From: [Borrelia] finlandensis
Lineage (GTDB): Bacteria; Spirochaetota; Spirochaetia; Borreliales; Borreliaceae
Length of the DNA: 64,000 nt
NCBI RefSeq assembly: GCF_000181875.2
Contig: NZ_ABJZ02000005.1
Coordinates: 248,001 to 312,000 of the forward strand
Direction of reading: 5' to 3'
Positions 26,213 to 36,081 of this stretch are shown here, in pieces. A program made the position numbers and the translations under genes. A model generated the notes under the pieces. It was given only the letters and a program-made list of their open reading frames with translations. It was not told the origin of the DNA and did not search any database. Numbering within the stretch: position 1 is the first letter of the stretch; each line of letters opens with the position of its first letter.

Positions 26213-28117
26213 TCACCTAGACTTAAAAGGAATATAGGTCATAACTTTAATATAATTATCATCCTCTATAAAAGTAACGTTGTTATAATCTTTTGAAAGC
26301 TCATAGAAAGCATTCTTAATATAAAGCTTAACGCCTGAACAAGCTATATTTTCAACAGAAATTTTACCCTCTATCTTAGTATTTTCAAGATCATTTTGCA
26401 AATTAATTCGCTTGGCCTCTATCATTTTTATTTCCATTCTAAGAATTTTACTCTCATTAACAAATTCATTGTAACTATCAATCTTTAAGGATTTTTCTGC
26501 CTTATCTGTAATGAGCACAATATTCTTTTTTAAAGCAACAATGTCTTTAGTTAAAACTTCTAATCGCTTTTCAATCTTTTCAAGATGACTAGTAAACCTA
26601 GTTAGTAAATCTTTAATTTCAGGATCATAGCCAACATCAATGCAGGTTTCACAACTTCTATCAGAGCCTATAGAATAAGCCCTAACCTCTTCTTTTGCAC
26701 AAACATTAGAACCAACTATTTTTGATTTTTTACCAATACAAAGAACTCTCTTTTTAGAAGAAACTGAAGAATTAACAATGCCCCTTAAAACTTCAACTTC
26801 CCCACCACAATTTAAGGTGACATTTTCTAAAAACTTAGCCCTAACATTACCCCGCGCATAAATTTTAGAATCACCCTTACCATTCACACCACTATGAAAA
26901 ATAATAGCCCCATCCGTTTTTAAATTGCACCGACCCACCAATCCTTTCACTTCTATTCCACTTTTAGCCATAATATTGTATCCATCCAAAACATTGCCCT
27001 GCACAAGAACCATTCCATTGTTTACTATATCTCCAGTAGCAGGTCCAACATCACCTTTGACCAAATAAATATTATGAACGGATATTACACCATCTGAAAC
27101 AGACATATACCCATTACATTTTGCCCGAATTTTATAACCATCTCTAAAAGTATTCTCGCCCAAAATAAAATCAATATCCTGCCCACTCTCTGATTTTAAC
27201 ACTTTGCCAAAAACGGTATAACCATCTACACCTTTGCCAAAAGGAATAATTCTGGCCAATTCCTCGCCTTCAATTACATTTCTAAATCCTATGCTTGAAA
27301 CCTCATACTCATCAAACCTATTATTTTCATCAACAATAAAATCAATATAAGAATCCTTGCCCTTTACTGGCTCTAGACCCCTTGCAAGTTCAACAGGCTC
27401 GCCATAAACAGGATAATCCACAAATTTTGCTACTTTATCCTTAAGTATTGCAATATCTATTACTCCATATTTTCTAAGAATATTGAAAATATCTTGTGCA
27501 AAAATTTCAGCTCCATTAATTCCAGGCGCGGTAAATTCAATGGTAACTGACATTGAATTTTCTGATATTTGAACCATCATTGTAACATTTTCAGAAGGAT
27601 CAGATTCAAAATCAGCAATTTTTTCATAATATCCACTAGCATTCTCAACTATACCTTTCACAATATCTTTGTTGAAATTTTCAATATTGCTATGCAATTC
27701 TAATTTAAAAATAACATCTTGATACTTAATAGGGATTCCTTGTCCTTTTGGTGAGATAACCTTTAGAAATACGCCTTTTGAAGATTTCCTGATAAAAAAT
27801 TCACCATCTGATGAAATAACTTCTTTTTCTCCTGAATCATTTTTTGAATCAAGAGACACTTTAGGCTTGCTAGAAGAATTCCTATAGGCAACTATTTTCC
27901 ATTTTTTCTTCCCATATCCCAATATACCATTACTACCTTTTAACAAAATCTCATAGTCTAATTCTTTATAAGGCACCGAAAGCTCCAAAGAAGCATCATT
28001 TAAGGCCTCTTCAAGAGTATCGGCTTCTATTTCCATCAAGTCAACATGACTTTCTCTTTCTAAGTAAGATCGCATCTTATCACAAAGTTCAGAAAAATTT
28101 ATAGCCCTGTCATCCAT
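26213..28117 (-). CDS. FapA-like (DUF342) protein with N-terminal Jag-like domain
   Basis: The 634-residue protein starts with a segment resembling the Jag N-terminal domain (TLEEALNDASLELSVPYKELDYEIL, then GILGYGKKKWKI). The centre carries the DUF342 pattern of repeated beta-strand turns (VKGDVGPATGDIVNNGMVLVQGNV, then GKGDSKIYARGNV) that form a polymer-like beta-helix. A coiled coil near residues 490-580 follows. FapA (flagellar assembly protein A) has been linked to polar flagellum assembly in Vibrio. Its place right after flhF-flhG fits that. AAGGA precedes the ATG by six bases. It corresponds to BB0267 by order. Confidence 0.78.
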   Translation of the reverse strand: MDDRAINFSELCDKMRSYLERESHVDLMEIEADTLEEALNDASLELSVPYKELDYEILLKGSNGILGYGKKKWKIVAYRNSSSKPKVSLDSKNDSGEKEVISSDGEFFIRKSSKGVFLKVISPKGQGIPIKYQDVIFKLELHSNIENFNKDIVKGIVENASGYYEKIADFESDPSENVTMMVQISENSMSVTIEFTAPGINGAEIFAQDIFNILRKYGVIDIAILKDKVAKFVDYPVYGEPVELARGLEPVKGKDSYIDFIVDENNRFDEYEVSSIGFRNVIEGEELARIIPFGKGVDGYTVFGKVLKSESGQDIDFILGENTFRDGYKIRAKCNGYMSVSDGVISVHNIYLVKGDVGPATGDIVNNGMVLVQGNVLDGYNIMAKSGIEVKGLVGRCNLKTDGAIIFHSGVNGKGDSKIYARGNVRAKFLENVTLNCGGEVEVLRGIVNSSVSSKKRVLCIGKKSKIVGSNVCAKEEVRAYSIGSDRSCETCIDVGYDPEIKDLLTRFTSHLEKIEKRLEVLTKDIVALKKNIVLITDKAEKSLKIDSYNEFVNESKILRMEIKMIEAKRINLQNDLENTKIEGKISVENIACSGVKLYIKNAFYELSKDYNNVTFIEDDNYIKVMTYIPFKSR

Positions 28118-28119
28118 AT

Positions 28120-28599
28120 TTATTCCTTCTTGCTCATTAAAGTTTTAATAGCATCTGCAACAACTTTTGGATCATTATCTTCAATAAATGACATTTTTTT
28201 ATTTTTGTCACTCCCCCCAATCATGTCTTCCGTCTCAAATTTATACTTTTTAACTTCTTCTATAAAATCAACACTACTACTGATATTTTGAGAATTCTCA
28301 TAAAGAGAATTTTTATTTTGAAAATCAAGATTCTCTTTAAAATCTTTATCACTCTTCTTATCATCTTGAAGCTTATTTTCCATATTGCCAGACAATTCTG
28401 TTGAAAAAAGATTCGACAAATATTTCTTAAAGATATATTCAATTAAAAGTCCAATAACAAAAAAAAATAAAAACTGTAACAAAGATCTCATTAAGATTGT
28501 AAAAAATGATAAACCACAAAACAATCCTAAAACTGCTGAAATAAACAGTGCTGACACACTAGCTAATAAAATATACTTCAATTCTCTGCTTACAAACAT
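28120..28599 (-). CDS. Small membrane protein between flhG and the FapA-like gene
   Basis: I do not recognise a family. The first 60 residues hold two membrane segments (YILLASVSALFISAVLGLF and SLLQFLFFFVIGLLIEYIF). The remaining 100 residues are polar, rich in Lys, Asp, Glu and Ser, and end in DPKVVADAIKTLMSKKE. The layout suggests a membrane hairpin with a cytoplasmic tail. The last 15 residues resemble a short motif found at the ends of other flagellar-operon proteins, but I cannot verify this. It lies six bases after flhG and two before the FapA-like gene, so it is part of the operon. It corresponds to BB0268 by order. Confidence 0.75.
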   Translation of the reverse strand: MFVSRELKYILLASVSALFISAVLGLFCGLSFFTILMRSLLQFLFFFVIGLLIEYIFKKYLSNLFSTELSGNMENKLQDDKKSDKDFKENLDFQNKNSLYENSQNISSSVDFIEEVKKYKFETEDMIGGSDKNKKMSFIEDNDPKVVADAIKTLMSKKE

Positions 28600-28605
28600 A
28601 ATGTC

Positions 28606-29493
28606 TTATTCCACACCAAAAAATCTTAATATAAAACCTATAACCCCTCTTCTTTTTCTATTATCTAGAGAAACCTCCTCAAGGGTGGCAACAATAGAAT
28701 CAAGACAATAGCTAGCTTTGCTATTTGGATTTACCAAAACAAAAGGTTTTTGCTTAAAAACAGAGCTTCTAATGTTTTGATCCTCATAAATATGACCCAA
28801 ATAATCAATATTTAAATTTAAAAATTGCCCTGAAATATCTATAACCTTTTTAGCAACTCCCTTGGCCTCACTAACATTAGCTACTCTATTAACAATAAGC
28901 CTTAAATTTTTCAAATTCTCCATCTTATAAGACAAAACCTTTATTATTCCATAAGCATCAGTAATCGAAGTGGGTTCTGGAGTAGTAACAATAACAACAT
29001 CGTCACTAGAAAGCAAAAACGAAATAACTTGTCTTGAAATTCCGGCACTAGTATCTATTACAACTATATCATATTCATATATTTTTAATAATTCTTTTAT
29101 AAATTTATTAACATCAACATCAGAGAGATCTAAAAGCTCCATTGTACCAGAAGCACCGGCCAAAAGATCAATATTGTACTCGGTCTTTGTTATTACTTCT
29201 CTGATGTCACGACTTTGAGCAATCATATGATATATACTATACTTGGGAATAACTCCAAGCAAAATATTAACATTAGCCATTCCAATATCAGCATCAAGTA
29301 TTAACACCTTTTTACCAAGCTCAGAATATTTAAGAGCAAGTCCAATTGCAATATTGCTTTTACCAACACCACCTTTGCCACTACTAACAGCAATAAATCT
29401 TGTTTTGCTGTTTTGAACTTTCTCATCAACTGAAAAATTAAATTTACCATTTAATCTCATCATATCTCTTAAACTTTGAGCTTGATCTTCCAT
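28606..29493 (-). CDS. flhG: MinD-like ATPase FlhG
   Basis: This ParA/MinD-family ATPase controls flagellar number and placement as partner of the FlhF GTPase. The deviant Walker A GKGGVGKS is at residues 39-46; [16 protein letters not shown] and [10 protein letters not shown] complete the nucleotide site. The N-terminus ([11 protein letters not shown]) matches the FlhF-activating helix of FlhG proteins. The C-terminus carries an amphipathic, membrane-binding-like helix ([11 protein letters not shown]). The length of 295 is normal. AAGGA lies eight bases upstream of the ATG. It follows flhF by 11 bases, as in many bacteria. Confidence 0.94.
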   Translation of the reverse strand: MEDQAQSLRDMMRLNGKFNFSVDEKVQNSKTRFIAVSSGKGGVGKSNIAIGLALKYSELGKKVLILDADIGMANVNILLGVIPKYSIYHMIAQSRDIREVITKTEYNIDLLAGASGTMELLDLSDVDVNKFIKELLKIYEYDIVVIDTSAGISRQVISFLLSSDDVVIVTTPEPTSITDAYGIIKVLSYKMENLKNLRLIVNRVANVSEAKGVAKKVIDISGQFLNLNIDYLGHIYEDQNIRSSVFKQKPFVLVNPNSKASYCLDSIVATLEEVSLDNRKRRGVIGFILRFFGVE

Positions 29494-29504
29494 TATAACT
29501 TTCC

Positions 29505-30671
29505 TTAATAATAAGATTTACTTTTTATCTTCTTAATAAACTCTGAATCATCGCTTATTCTGTAGCCATTTATTCTTCTAATAAAAGTAAGTGGTTCTGC
29601 AACGCTGATATTATGAGGAACAATTTGCCCATCCGTAACATAAGAAACTACCTTCTTCATTTCATAAATCAAACTTATCAAATTTCCAACACAAGTGGTT
29701 TCATCCACTTTGGTAAAAATCACAGTTTTATAATTAAAAGGAGAGAATTGGTGAAATATTTCTTTGACATCTGATGTTTTTGTAGTAGAACTGACAGCCA
29801 AATGAAATTCGGCATCCCTTCCACAAGCATTAAGAAGCTCCTTCATCTCAGCAAGCTTCATGAAATCTTTGGGACTTTTACCAATTGTATCAACAAGTAT
29901 AAGATCAAAATCCTTTGAATCAGTAATTTCATCTTTTAAATCTTTAAAAGACTCAATTGCTCTAACCGGAATACCCATAATATCACCATAAGTTTGAATT
30001 TGTTTTTTAGCTCCAATACGATAATTATCAATAGTAATAATTTTAATATTTAAGCTCTTAGATTCTCCATTAATACCATAAATTGCTGCAAGTTTTGCAA
30101 TTGTGGTAGTTTTTCCAACACCTGTTGGACCAACTAAAATAAAAACCCTTTTCTTAAGATTATCAATAATAGATCCTGAACATTTAATTGTCTTTGCAAT
30201 ATATAAAACAACATCCTCTCTAACCCTCTCATAATCATCAAGATCTGACAAGCTAAATTCTCTCTTAATAAACTCATTAATGTCTTTAATATAATTTTCA
30301 GAAAAATCATTTTCTCTTAAAATGTCTCCAATTTTTGTAATTGTTGGATGATTAATATTTTCTTTTTTATGAGCAAGTTCTGTTTTAAGAGACTTAACTT
30401 CTTTAAGCACATCTTCAATTGAAGAATTTTCTTCTCTTTTAATGCTTTGAAGAATCTTTCGCTTTTCATCTTCAACATTAATTTGTTGATTGCCAATGTC
30501 ATATCTAACATAACCTGAAACTTCAACCCAATCTTTGCTAAATAAACCTAAAATCCCCCCATGGGGAACAGTTTTATAAGTCATAACCCTAGCATTCTTA
30601 CCATATTTTTTCCTAATTATTTCTATGACTTCATTATAAGTTGGACCTTTTTCTGTAAAATATTGAACCAT
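29505..30671 (-). CDS. flhF: SRP-type GTPase FlhF
   Basis: This flagellar placement GTPase belongs to the SRP/FtsY class. An N-terminal basic domain ([24 protein letters not shown]) is followed by a coiled linker and the NG domain, with GPTGVGKT at 181-188, DTIGKSPKD, and a TKVDET specificity motif. In B. burgdorferi FlhF is known to act on flagellar number and cell-pole location. The 388 residues are typical. Its ATG is three bases after the flhA stop, with only a distant GAGG, so coupling to flhA is likely. Confidence 0.95.
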   Translation of the reverse strand: MVQYFTEKGPTYNEVIEIIRKKYGKNARVMTYKTVPHGGILGLFSKDWVEVSGYVRYDIGNQQINVEDEKRKILQSIKREENSSIEDVLKEVKSLKTELAHKKENINHPTITKIGDILRENDFSENYIKDINEFIKREFSLSDLDDYERVREDVVLYIAKTIKCSGSIIDNLKKRVFILVGPTGVGKTTTIAKLAAIYGINGESKSLNIKIITIDNYRIGAKKQIQTYGDIMGIPVRAIESFKDLKDEITDSKDFDLILVDTIGKSPKDFMKLAEMKELLNACGRDAEFHLAVSSTTKTSDVKEIFHQFSPFNYKTVIFTKVDETTCVGNLISLIYEMKKVVSYVTDGQIVPHNISVAEPLTFIRRINGYRISDDSEFIKKIKSKSYY

Positions 30672-30674
30672 ATA

Positions 30675-32768
30675 TTATTCTTCAACCTCTACTGTTTTAA
30701 GAACATTAACTTTAATATTTTGGGGAACCTCTAAAACAGACATAACAACAAGATCTGGAATCTCTCTACTTGTTATCACTTTTATTATAGGTCTTGACGA
30801 TTCGCTTGAGAGAACAACTGGATAAAACCCTTCTGCTTGAACTTCGTTTACAATTTTGAAAAGTTCATAAATAAATTTAGTTTTTAAATTAGGATCAATT
30901 GAACTTATAATATCATGATTGGATTCTACACGAGAATCAATTATCATTTGCTCAAAACTGGGGTTTAAAGTTATTACATTAAGCTCAGAATTTAAATCTA
31001 AATATCCACTAGTTATTTGCCTGCCAACCGATTGCCTACATTTCTCAATCAAGAAAAATATATCCTTAGTAATACTTGTGAAATCTGCAATTGTTTCAAA
31101 AATTGTAACCAAATTGCGAATTGAAACCTGTTCTTTTAAAAGACCTTGTAAAACCCTTTGAATCTCACCAACCGAAAAATTCTTAAGAACCTCTTCAACA
31201 ATAGCTCCATAATCTTTTTTAAAAACATCAAGAGTATTTTGAACATCTTGACGAGTCAAAATTTCATAAGAATGTCTTTTAATAAGTTCTGTCATATGAG
31301 TAGCAATAATTGAAGGAGGATCTACAACTGTATATCCTAATTTTTCAGCAGTTTCTCGCCCATCATCATTTACCCAAAGAGAAGGAAGTCCAAACGAAGG
31401 ATCTTTAACAAGATCTCCATCTATTCCAGAATCAATTCCAACATTTATCACTAAAAATTTGCCAAGCTTAATCTCGCCCCGCCCAACTTCAACTCCTCTT
31501 AGCTTAAAAGAATAAGCATTGGGCTCAAGTCGCATATTATCAACTATTCTAATCTTGGGCACAACTATTCCAAATTCAAATGCAATCTCACGCCTTATCT
31601 TAACAATACGATCAAGCAGCTCAGAAGTTTTTGTATCATCAACTATTGGAACAAGATTATATCCAATCTCAAGAGCTAATGGATCAAGCGGAACAACAGG
31701 AGCAACATCTTTGTCTGAATAAATTGACGCCTGCTCTTCTTCAAGTTTCATTTTTTTATCTATTTCTTCTTTTTGTCTTATTCCTGAAAGAGAATAAGCT
31801 AAAAATGCAATTGACAAACTTAAAAACATAAGAATTAGGGTTGGAAATCCTGGAAGAAAAGCTAAAAAAAACAAAAACCCGGAAACAATCCAATAAATTC
31901 CTAAATGATTTGTGAATTGCTCAAAAATCTCGCCACCAAAACTATTTTTTGAAATCGACCTAGTAACAATCAAGCCTGTAGCCGTTGAAATTAAAAGAGA
32001 TGGCAATTGAGACACAAGCCCATCACCAACTGTCAATGAAACATAATTGTTAAGAGCTTCGTTAAAGTTAAGACCTTGCAAAGTTATTCCCACTAACAAG
32101 CCACCAAGAATATTTATAAGAGTTATTAAAAATCCAACCTTAACATTTCCTGATACAAATTTAGAAGCTCCATCCATTGCACCATAAAAATTGACTTCTG
32201 ATTGTAAATCGTTTTTTTGCCTTGTAGCCTCTTCTTCTGTCAAATTTCCAGAACTGTAGGCAGAATCAATCGCCATTTGCTTACCAGGAAGTGCATCAAG
32301 AGCAAACCGAGCTGCAACTTCAGCTACCCTTGTTGCTCCCTTGGTAATTACAATAAATTGAACAGCAATGATTATTATAAATATTATAAATCCAATAACA
32401 AGTCCTTGAATTCCAGAACTACCCACAACAAATGTCCCAAATGTTCTTATCATTTGTCCATCAAAATTTATACCTTTGGTTAAAATTAACCTAGTAGAAG
32501 AAATATTAAGAACGAGTCCAAAAATAGTCATCACAAGCAGCAATGTAGGAAAAACAGAGAAATCTAGAGATCTCTTAGAATAAAGAACAATTAAAATAAT
32601 TAAAAGGCTTATTACTAAATTAACCGTAATCAAAACATCCAAAATAACTGCAGGAAGAGGCAAAATAAATCCGGCAACAACAAATATCAAACCGACCGAA
32701 ATTATTAAATCAGACTTATTATTAAGCCCCAAATACCCTAATATAGAATTTTTTCTAGCATCCAACAA
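30675..32768 (-). CDS. flhA: Flagellar export-gate protein FlhA
   Basis: This is the large membrane component of the flagellar type III export gate. About eight membrane segments fill the first 320 residues, followed by a cytoplasmic domain that docks chaperone-substrate complexes. The family signature region reads AARFALDALPGKQMAIDSAYSSGNL; the usual DADLNAG part is altered. The 697 residues are normal. The start is TTG (a second TTG follows at once), set by GAGG five bases upstream. It lies between flhB and flhF. Confidence 0.96.
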   Translation of the reverse strand: MLDARKNSILGYLGLNNKSDLIISVGLIFVVAGFILPLPAVILDVLITVNLVISLLIILIVLYSKRSLDFSVFPTLLLVMTIFGLVLNISSTRLILTKGINFDGQMIRTFGTFVVGSSGIQGLVIGFIIFIIIIAVQFIVITKGATRVAEVAARFALDALPGKQMAIDSAYSSGNLTEEEATRQKNDLQSEVNFYGAMDGASKFVSGNVKVGFLITLINILGGLLVGITLQGLNFNEALNNYVSLTVGDGLVSQLPSLLISTATGLIVTRSISKNSFGGEIFEQFTNHLGIYWIVSGFLFFLAFLPGFPTLILMFLSLSIAFLAYSLSGIRQKEEIDKKMKLEEEQASIYSDKDVAPVVPLDPLALEIGYNLVPIVDDTKTSELLDRIVKIRREIAFEFGIVVPKIRIVDNMRLEPNAYSFKLRGVEVGRGEIKLGKFLVINVGIDSGIDGDLVKDPSFGLPSLWVNDDGRETAEKLGYTVVDPPSIIATHMTELIKRHSYEILTRQDVQNTLDVFKKDYGAIVEEVLKNFSVGEIQRVLQGLLKEQVSIRNLVTIFETIADFTSITKDIFFLIEKCRQSVGRQITSGYLDLNSELNVITLNPSFEQMIIDSRVESNHDIISSIDPNLKTKFIYELFKIVNEVQAEGFYPVVLSSESSRPIIKVITSREIPDLVVMSVLEVPQNIKVNVLKTVEVEE

Positions 32769-32776
32769 TAGAACCT

Positions 32777-33895
32777 CTAATTAAACTTTTTAGTAATAGA
32801 ATATACTCTCACAAGAATTTTTGAAACAATCTCCCAATATTCTCTTGGAATCTCTTCGTTAACCTTAACATTAGCATAAAGAGCTCTTGCAAGGAGCTTA
32901 TTTTCCATTAAAGGAACATTATTTTCTCTTGCAATTTTTTTAATTGTGAGAGCTATTTCATCTTGACCTTTTGCAAGCACCCTTGGAGCTAGCATTGTTT
33001 CGCTATCCCATTTAATAGCAACTGCAAAATGTTCTGGATTTGTAATTACTACATCTGCTTGAGGAATAGCTACTCTTAAATTGGTACTTAAAATAACCCT
33101 CATTCTCTCTTTTATTCTAGATCGAAGCAAAGGATCACCTTCCATTTCCTTTCTTTCCTGCTTTACTTCTTCTTTTGTCATTTTCAAACTCTCAATGTAC
33201 TGAGATCTTTGAAACAAATAATCAAACACCCCTACAATTGCCAAAAACATTACTGAAAAAAAACATATCTTATAGGCAAGCACTAACACAATAGAAATTC
33301 CAGACTGAAGTGTATACTCCGAAAGCTTAGAAATTTTGCCTATATTGTTTTCTATAATAAAATAATATATCAAGCATATTATAACAACTTTTAACAAACT
33401 TTTAAACAAATTGAAAAAAGCCCCTGCTGAAAAAAAAGAATTTTTTGCCCATCTGGAAAAATTAAAACTAATTTTATCCCACCTTGGCTCCAAAGATTTA
33501 AAAGTAATAAAAAAGCCTACTTGAATAATATTGACAAAAAAATTAACAGCTAAAGATGCTAAAAAAAACAAAACGACATACCCCATGATAGATCTAATAT
33601 ATGCAAAACCCATAGTATAAACACTCATACGCATAACTTCAGGAAGCTTGATGGCCTGCTCTTTAAAAACAGCTATTAAATCTAAAGCAAAATAAGAAAG
33701 CATGAAAAAAAACAATGCAAATAACAATAAAAGACTAACGGCAGTATTAATTTCAGTAGACTTTAATACCCGTCCTTCTTCTCTTGCTTTTTGCTTTTTC
33801 TGGTCAGTAGGTAATTCAGTTCTTCCCTCATCATCTGCAGAAAAAAAATCAAGGGGAATATACCAACTTTTAATCAAAAATTCATCTTTTATCAT
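32777..33895 (-). CDS. flhB: Flagellar export switch protein FlhB (NPEH variant)
   Basis: This controls the export switch from hook to filament substrates. The N-terminus (EGRTELPTDQKKQKAREEG) and four membrane segments match FlhB. The cytoplasmic domain holds the self-cleavage site, which here reads NPEH (ITNPEHFAVAI) in place of the usual NPTH. The Asn-Pro pair needed for cleavage is kept. The codons read clearly as Asn-Pro-Glu-His. The length of 372 is normal. The ATG overlaps the fliR stop by one base (TAATG), implying coupling. Confidence 0.95.
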   Translation of the reverse strand: MIKDEFLIKSWYIPLDFFSADDEGRTELPTDQKKQKAREEGRVLKSTEINTAVSLLLLFALFFFMLSYFALDLIAVFKEQAIKLPEVMRMSVYTMGFAYIRSIMGYVVLFFLASLAVNFFVNIIQVGFFITFKSLEPRWDKISFNFSRWAKNSFFSAGAFFNLFKSLLKVVIICLIYYFIIENNIGKISKLSEYTLQSGISIVLVLAYKICFFSVMFLAIVGVFDYLFQRSQYIESLKMTKEEVKQERKEMEGDPLLRSRIKERMRVILSTNLRVAIPQADVVITNPEHFAVAIKWDSETMLAPRVLAKGQDEIALTIKKIARENNVPLMENKLLARALYANVKVNEEIPREYWEIVSKILVRVYSITKKFN

Positions 33896-34704
33896 TATTT
33901 TAAAACTCTAGAAAACAATTTTAAAAAACTATCAAGAGAATCTAGTGAAAGTTCAATCACTCTTTTTGAAGATATTGCTAAGCTTGGAAATCCAATATAT
34001 AAAATTAACAACCCTAAAAATAGCGAGGTTGAAAAACTAATTATTAATAAATTAATCTGAGGCGATGACTTTGAAAGTATTCCCAATACCAGATAAAAAA
34101 GTAAAAGCAAAGACAATATTGGAAACGAAATTAATAAAGCTTTTTCAAAAAGAAAACCAAAAGACATAAGCAAAAGCTTGACAAATTCTGAATTTCTCAT
34201 ATTGACCAAATGTTCAACCCTAATGTTCAAAACAGAATCATGTATGCCAATCACAAAAAACCGAAGTAAAAAATCGCTTGATAAGAACAAAAGCAAAAAC
34301 AAATAAGCAAAAATTTGTGAAATAATCATGCTATCTTCTTCTGAAAAAACATCAAAAATATTTGCATAAGCAAGCCCAATTTGATTAGAAAAGAAAAATC
34401 CAACTAAATGAAAAACATTAAAAATTATATTAACAAAAAATGCCTGAATAAGGCCTAAAATAGCTTCTCCTAATAAAATTAACGCAAAAGAAAGCATATT
34501 GTCTAAAGGATAAATAATTTTAATCTTTTCAACAACAATTACGGAGAGAATCAAAGAAAAGAAAAAATTAAAATATCCAATTTTTATTGTTGAAAAAAAT
34601 GGAGAAAATTTTAAAAACATAAAAATTCTAACCAACACAGGTAAAATTGTAAAAGATTTTAAAACCAAAAAATTTAAATTCAAAATTTCATCCCAATAGT
34701 ACAA
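33895..34704 (-). CDS. fliR: Flagellar export-gate protein FliR
   Basis: This membrane protein of the export gate assembles with FliP and FliQ. The 269 residues contain about six hydrophobic segments; recognisable parts are LPVLVRIFMFLKFSPFFSTIKIG near residue 21 and GEAILGLIQAFFVNIIFNVFHLVG. The start is TTG with no clear SD, and no better start is near. It is probably reached by coupling from fliQ, which ends 11 bases upstream. Order and length support the call more than any single motif. Confidence 0.92.
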   Translation of the reverse strand: MYYWDEILNLNFLVLKSFTILPVLVRIFMFLKFSPFFSTIKIGYFNFFFSLILSVIVVEKIKIIYPLDNMLSFALILLGEAILGLIQAFFVNIIFNVFHLVGFFFSNQIGLAYANIFDVFSEEDSMIISQIFAYLFLLLFLSSDFLLRFFVIGIHDSVLNIRVEHLVNMRNSEFVKLLLMSFGFLFEKALLISFPILSLLLLFYLVLGILSKSSPQINLLIISFSTSLFLGLLILYIGFPSLAISSKRVIELSLDSLDSFLKLFSRVLK

Positions 34705-34715
34705 TTAGTCATAAA

Positions 34716-34979
34716 TTAAACATTTTGCAATTGACTAAAAATAATATAGGTAAACCGCATAAGCTTATTCAAAATCCAAGGACCAAAAATCACAATAGTT
34801 AAAAGTATAACAATAATCTTTGGAATAAAACTCAAAGTTTGATCTTGAATTGAAGTAATAGCCTGAAAAATTGAAATCAAAAGACCAACTATAAGAGCTA
34901 TAATCAACATTGGAGCTGATAAAATAATAATGTTTTCAATAGAAATTCTAATCAAATAAAGAATGTGTCCTGCAGTCAT
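34716..34979 (-). CDS. fliQ: Flagellar export-gate protein FliQ
   Basis: This small export-gate membrane protein has 87 residues and two membrane hairpin segments (IIILSAPMLIIALIVGLLISIFQAITSIQDQTLSF is the diagnostic region, residues 16-50). The family's LSFIPK motif follows. AAGG lies upstream of the ATG. It sits in the conserved fliP-fliQ-fliR order. Confidence 0.95.
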   Translation of the reverse strand: MTAGHILYLIRISIENIIILSAPMLIIALIVGLLISIFQAITSIQDQTLSFIPKIIVILLTIVIFGPWILNKLMRFTYIIFSQLQNV

Positions 34980-34987
34980 ATATAACC

Positions 34988-35752
34988 TTACATAAAACTT
35001 TTAATAAGACCACTAGTAATTAAAGTCCAGCCATCTACCATTACAAAAAGAATAAGCTTAAAGGGCAAAGATATCATCACAGGGGGCAACATTATCATAC
35101 CCATAGCCATTAAAACAGAAGCAACAATAATATCTAAAACTATAAAAGGCAAAAATATTAAAATTCCCATCTTGAAAGCCACTTTAAGCTCATGTAAAAT
35201 AAAGGCTGCAATTAAAACATGCGTTGGCACTTCGCTAAAATTTTTTGGTCGATCATAATTACTCATACTCATAAATAATCTAATCTCTTCATGACGCCCA
35301 TCAGACATCTGCTTATACATAAAAATTCTAAGAGGAGCAATTCCTTTGTTATAAAATTCATTAAAATTTATTTTTGACTCTTTAAGGGGCAAATAAGCTT
35401 GTTCATACATAGAATTAAAAGTTGGCCACATAGTAAAAATGGTTAAAAATAAAGCTAATCCCATTACTATCTGAGTAGGAGGAGATTGTTGAAGAGATAA
35501 AGCACGCCTAATAAAATCCAAAACTATGGATATTCGCAAAAACGAAGTCATTAAAACTAAAAAAGCTGGAGAAAGGGTAATAATGGTTAATAGAATCAAA
35601 AGCTGCAAAGAAAAAGCTATCTCTGAACCACCAATACTGTCAAAATTTAAAAACGGAAAATTAAGACCATTAGTAGTCTGCAAAGATTTTGTTTGAGCAA
35701 AAGATAAACTTGTTACACTAAAAAATAAAAAAAAATTAAAACACTTTCTCAA
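34988..35752 (-). CDS. fliP: Flagellar export-gate protein FliP
   Basis: This is the core of the export gate. An N-terminal signal peptide (FNFFLFFSVTSLSFA) is followed by four membrane segments. Signatures include FLRISIVLDFIRRALSLQQSPPTQIVMGLALFLT, read from residue 67, and the C-terminal MGMIMLPPVMISLPFKLILFV. The 254 residues are normal. The start is TTG, supported by GAGG seven bases upstream. It lies 10 bases after the second fliO fragment. Confidence 0.96.
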   Translation of the reverse strand: MRKCFNFFLFFSVTSLSFAQTKSLQTTNGLNFPFLNFDSIGGSEIAFSLQLLILLTIITLSPAFLVLMTSFLRISIVLDFIRRALSLQQSPPTQIVMGLALFLTIFTMWPTFNSMYEQAYLPLKESKINFNEFYNKGIAPLRIFMYKQMSDGRHEEIRLFMSMSNYDRPKNFSEVPTHVLIAAFILHELKVAFKMGILIFLPFIVLDIIVASVLMAMGMIMLPPVMISLPFKLILFVMVDGWTLITSGLIKSFM

Positions 35753-35762
35753 AATAAACCCT

Positions 35763-36056
35763 CTAAAATTTTTTTAATCTATCTTGTTTATCCTTAAGTG
35801 AAGTCTCAATTTTCTCCTCAAGTTTAACATAATCATTCCCAGAAAAAGGAATCTCTTCTTTTTTGAGCAACATTTTCTTAAAGATTGACTGGAAAGAATC
35901 TTTCTTGACAGAATCATTAATTTTGCTAAGCCTAAGTTTTAAATCTTCCAACTCTTCTTCCGATTTAATCTCTTTGAGTAAAGTAAAAGAATTACTAGAA
36001 ACTAAAAATATATAAACATTCTCTAATATGTTTATGATTCTATTGAGTTTTAACAT
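35763..36056 (-). CDS. fliO: FliO C-terminal fragment (cytoplasmic domain, separate frame)
   Basis: This 97-residue frame carries what looks like the cytoplasmic part of FliO: RIINILENVYIFLVSSNSFTLLKEI matches the family pattern ending in a serine-threonine-leucine-leucine-lysine-glutamate stretch, followed by a helical tail. It has no membrane segment and lies in a different frame from the N-terminal fragment upstream. Its ATG directly follows an in-frame TAG, and its SD is poor. If expressed, it would probably be by reinitiation or frameshifting. Borrelia literature calls this gene fliZ (BB0276). See the linked finding. Confidence 0.65.
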   Translation of the reverse strand: MLKLNRIINILENVYIFLVSSNSFTLLKEIKSEEELEDLKLRLSKINDSVKKDSFQSIFKKMLLKKEEIPFSGNDYVKLEEKIETSLKDKQDRLKKF

Positions 36057-36081
36057 CTATCTCGTAAAAACAAGCTCTTAA

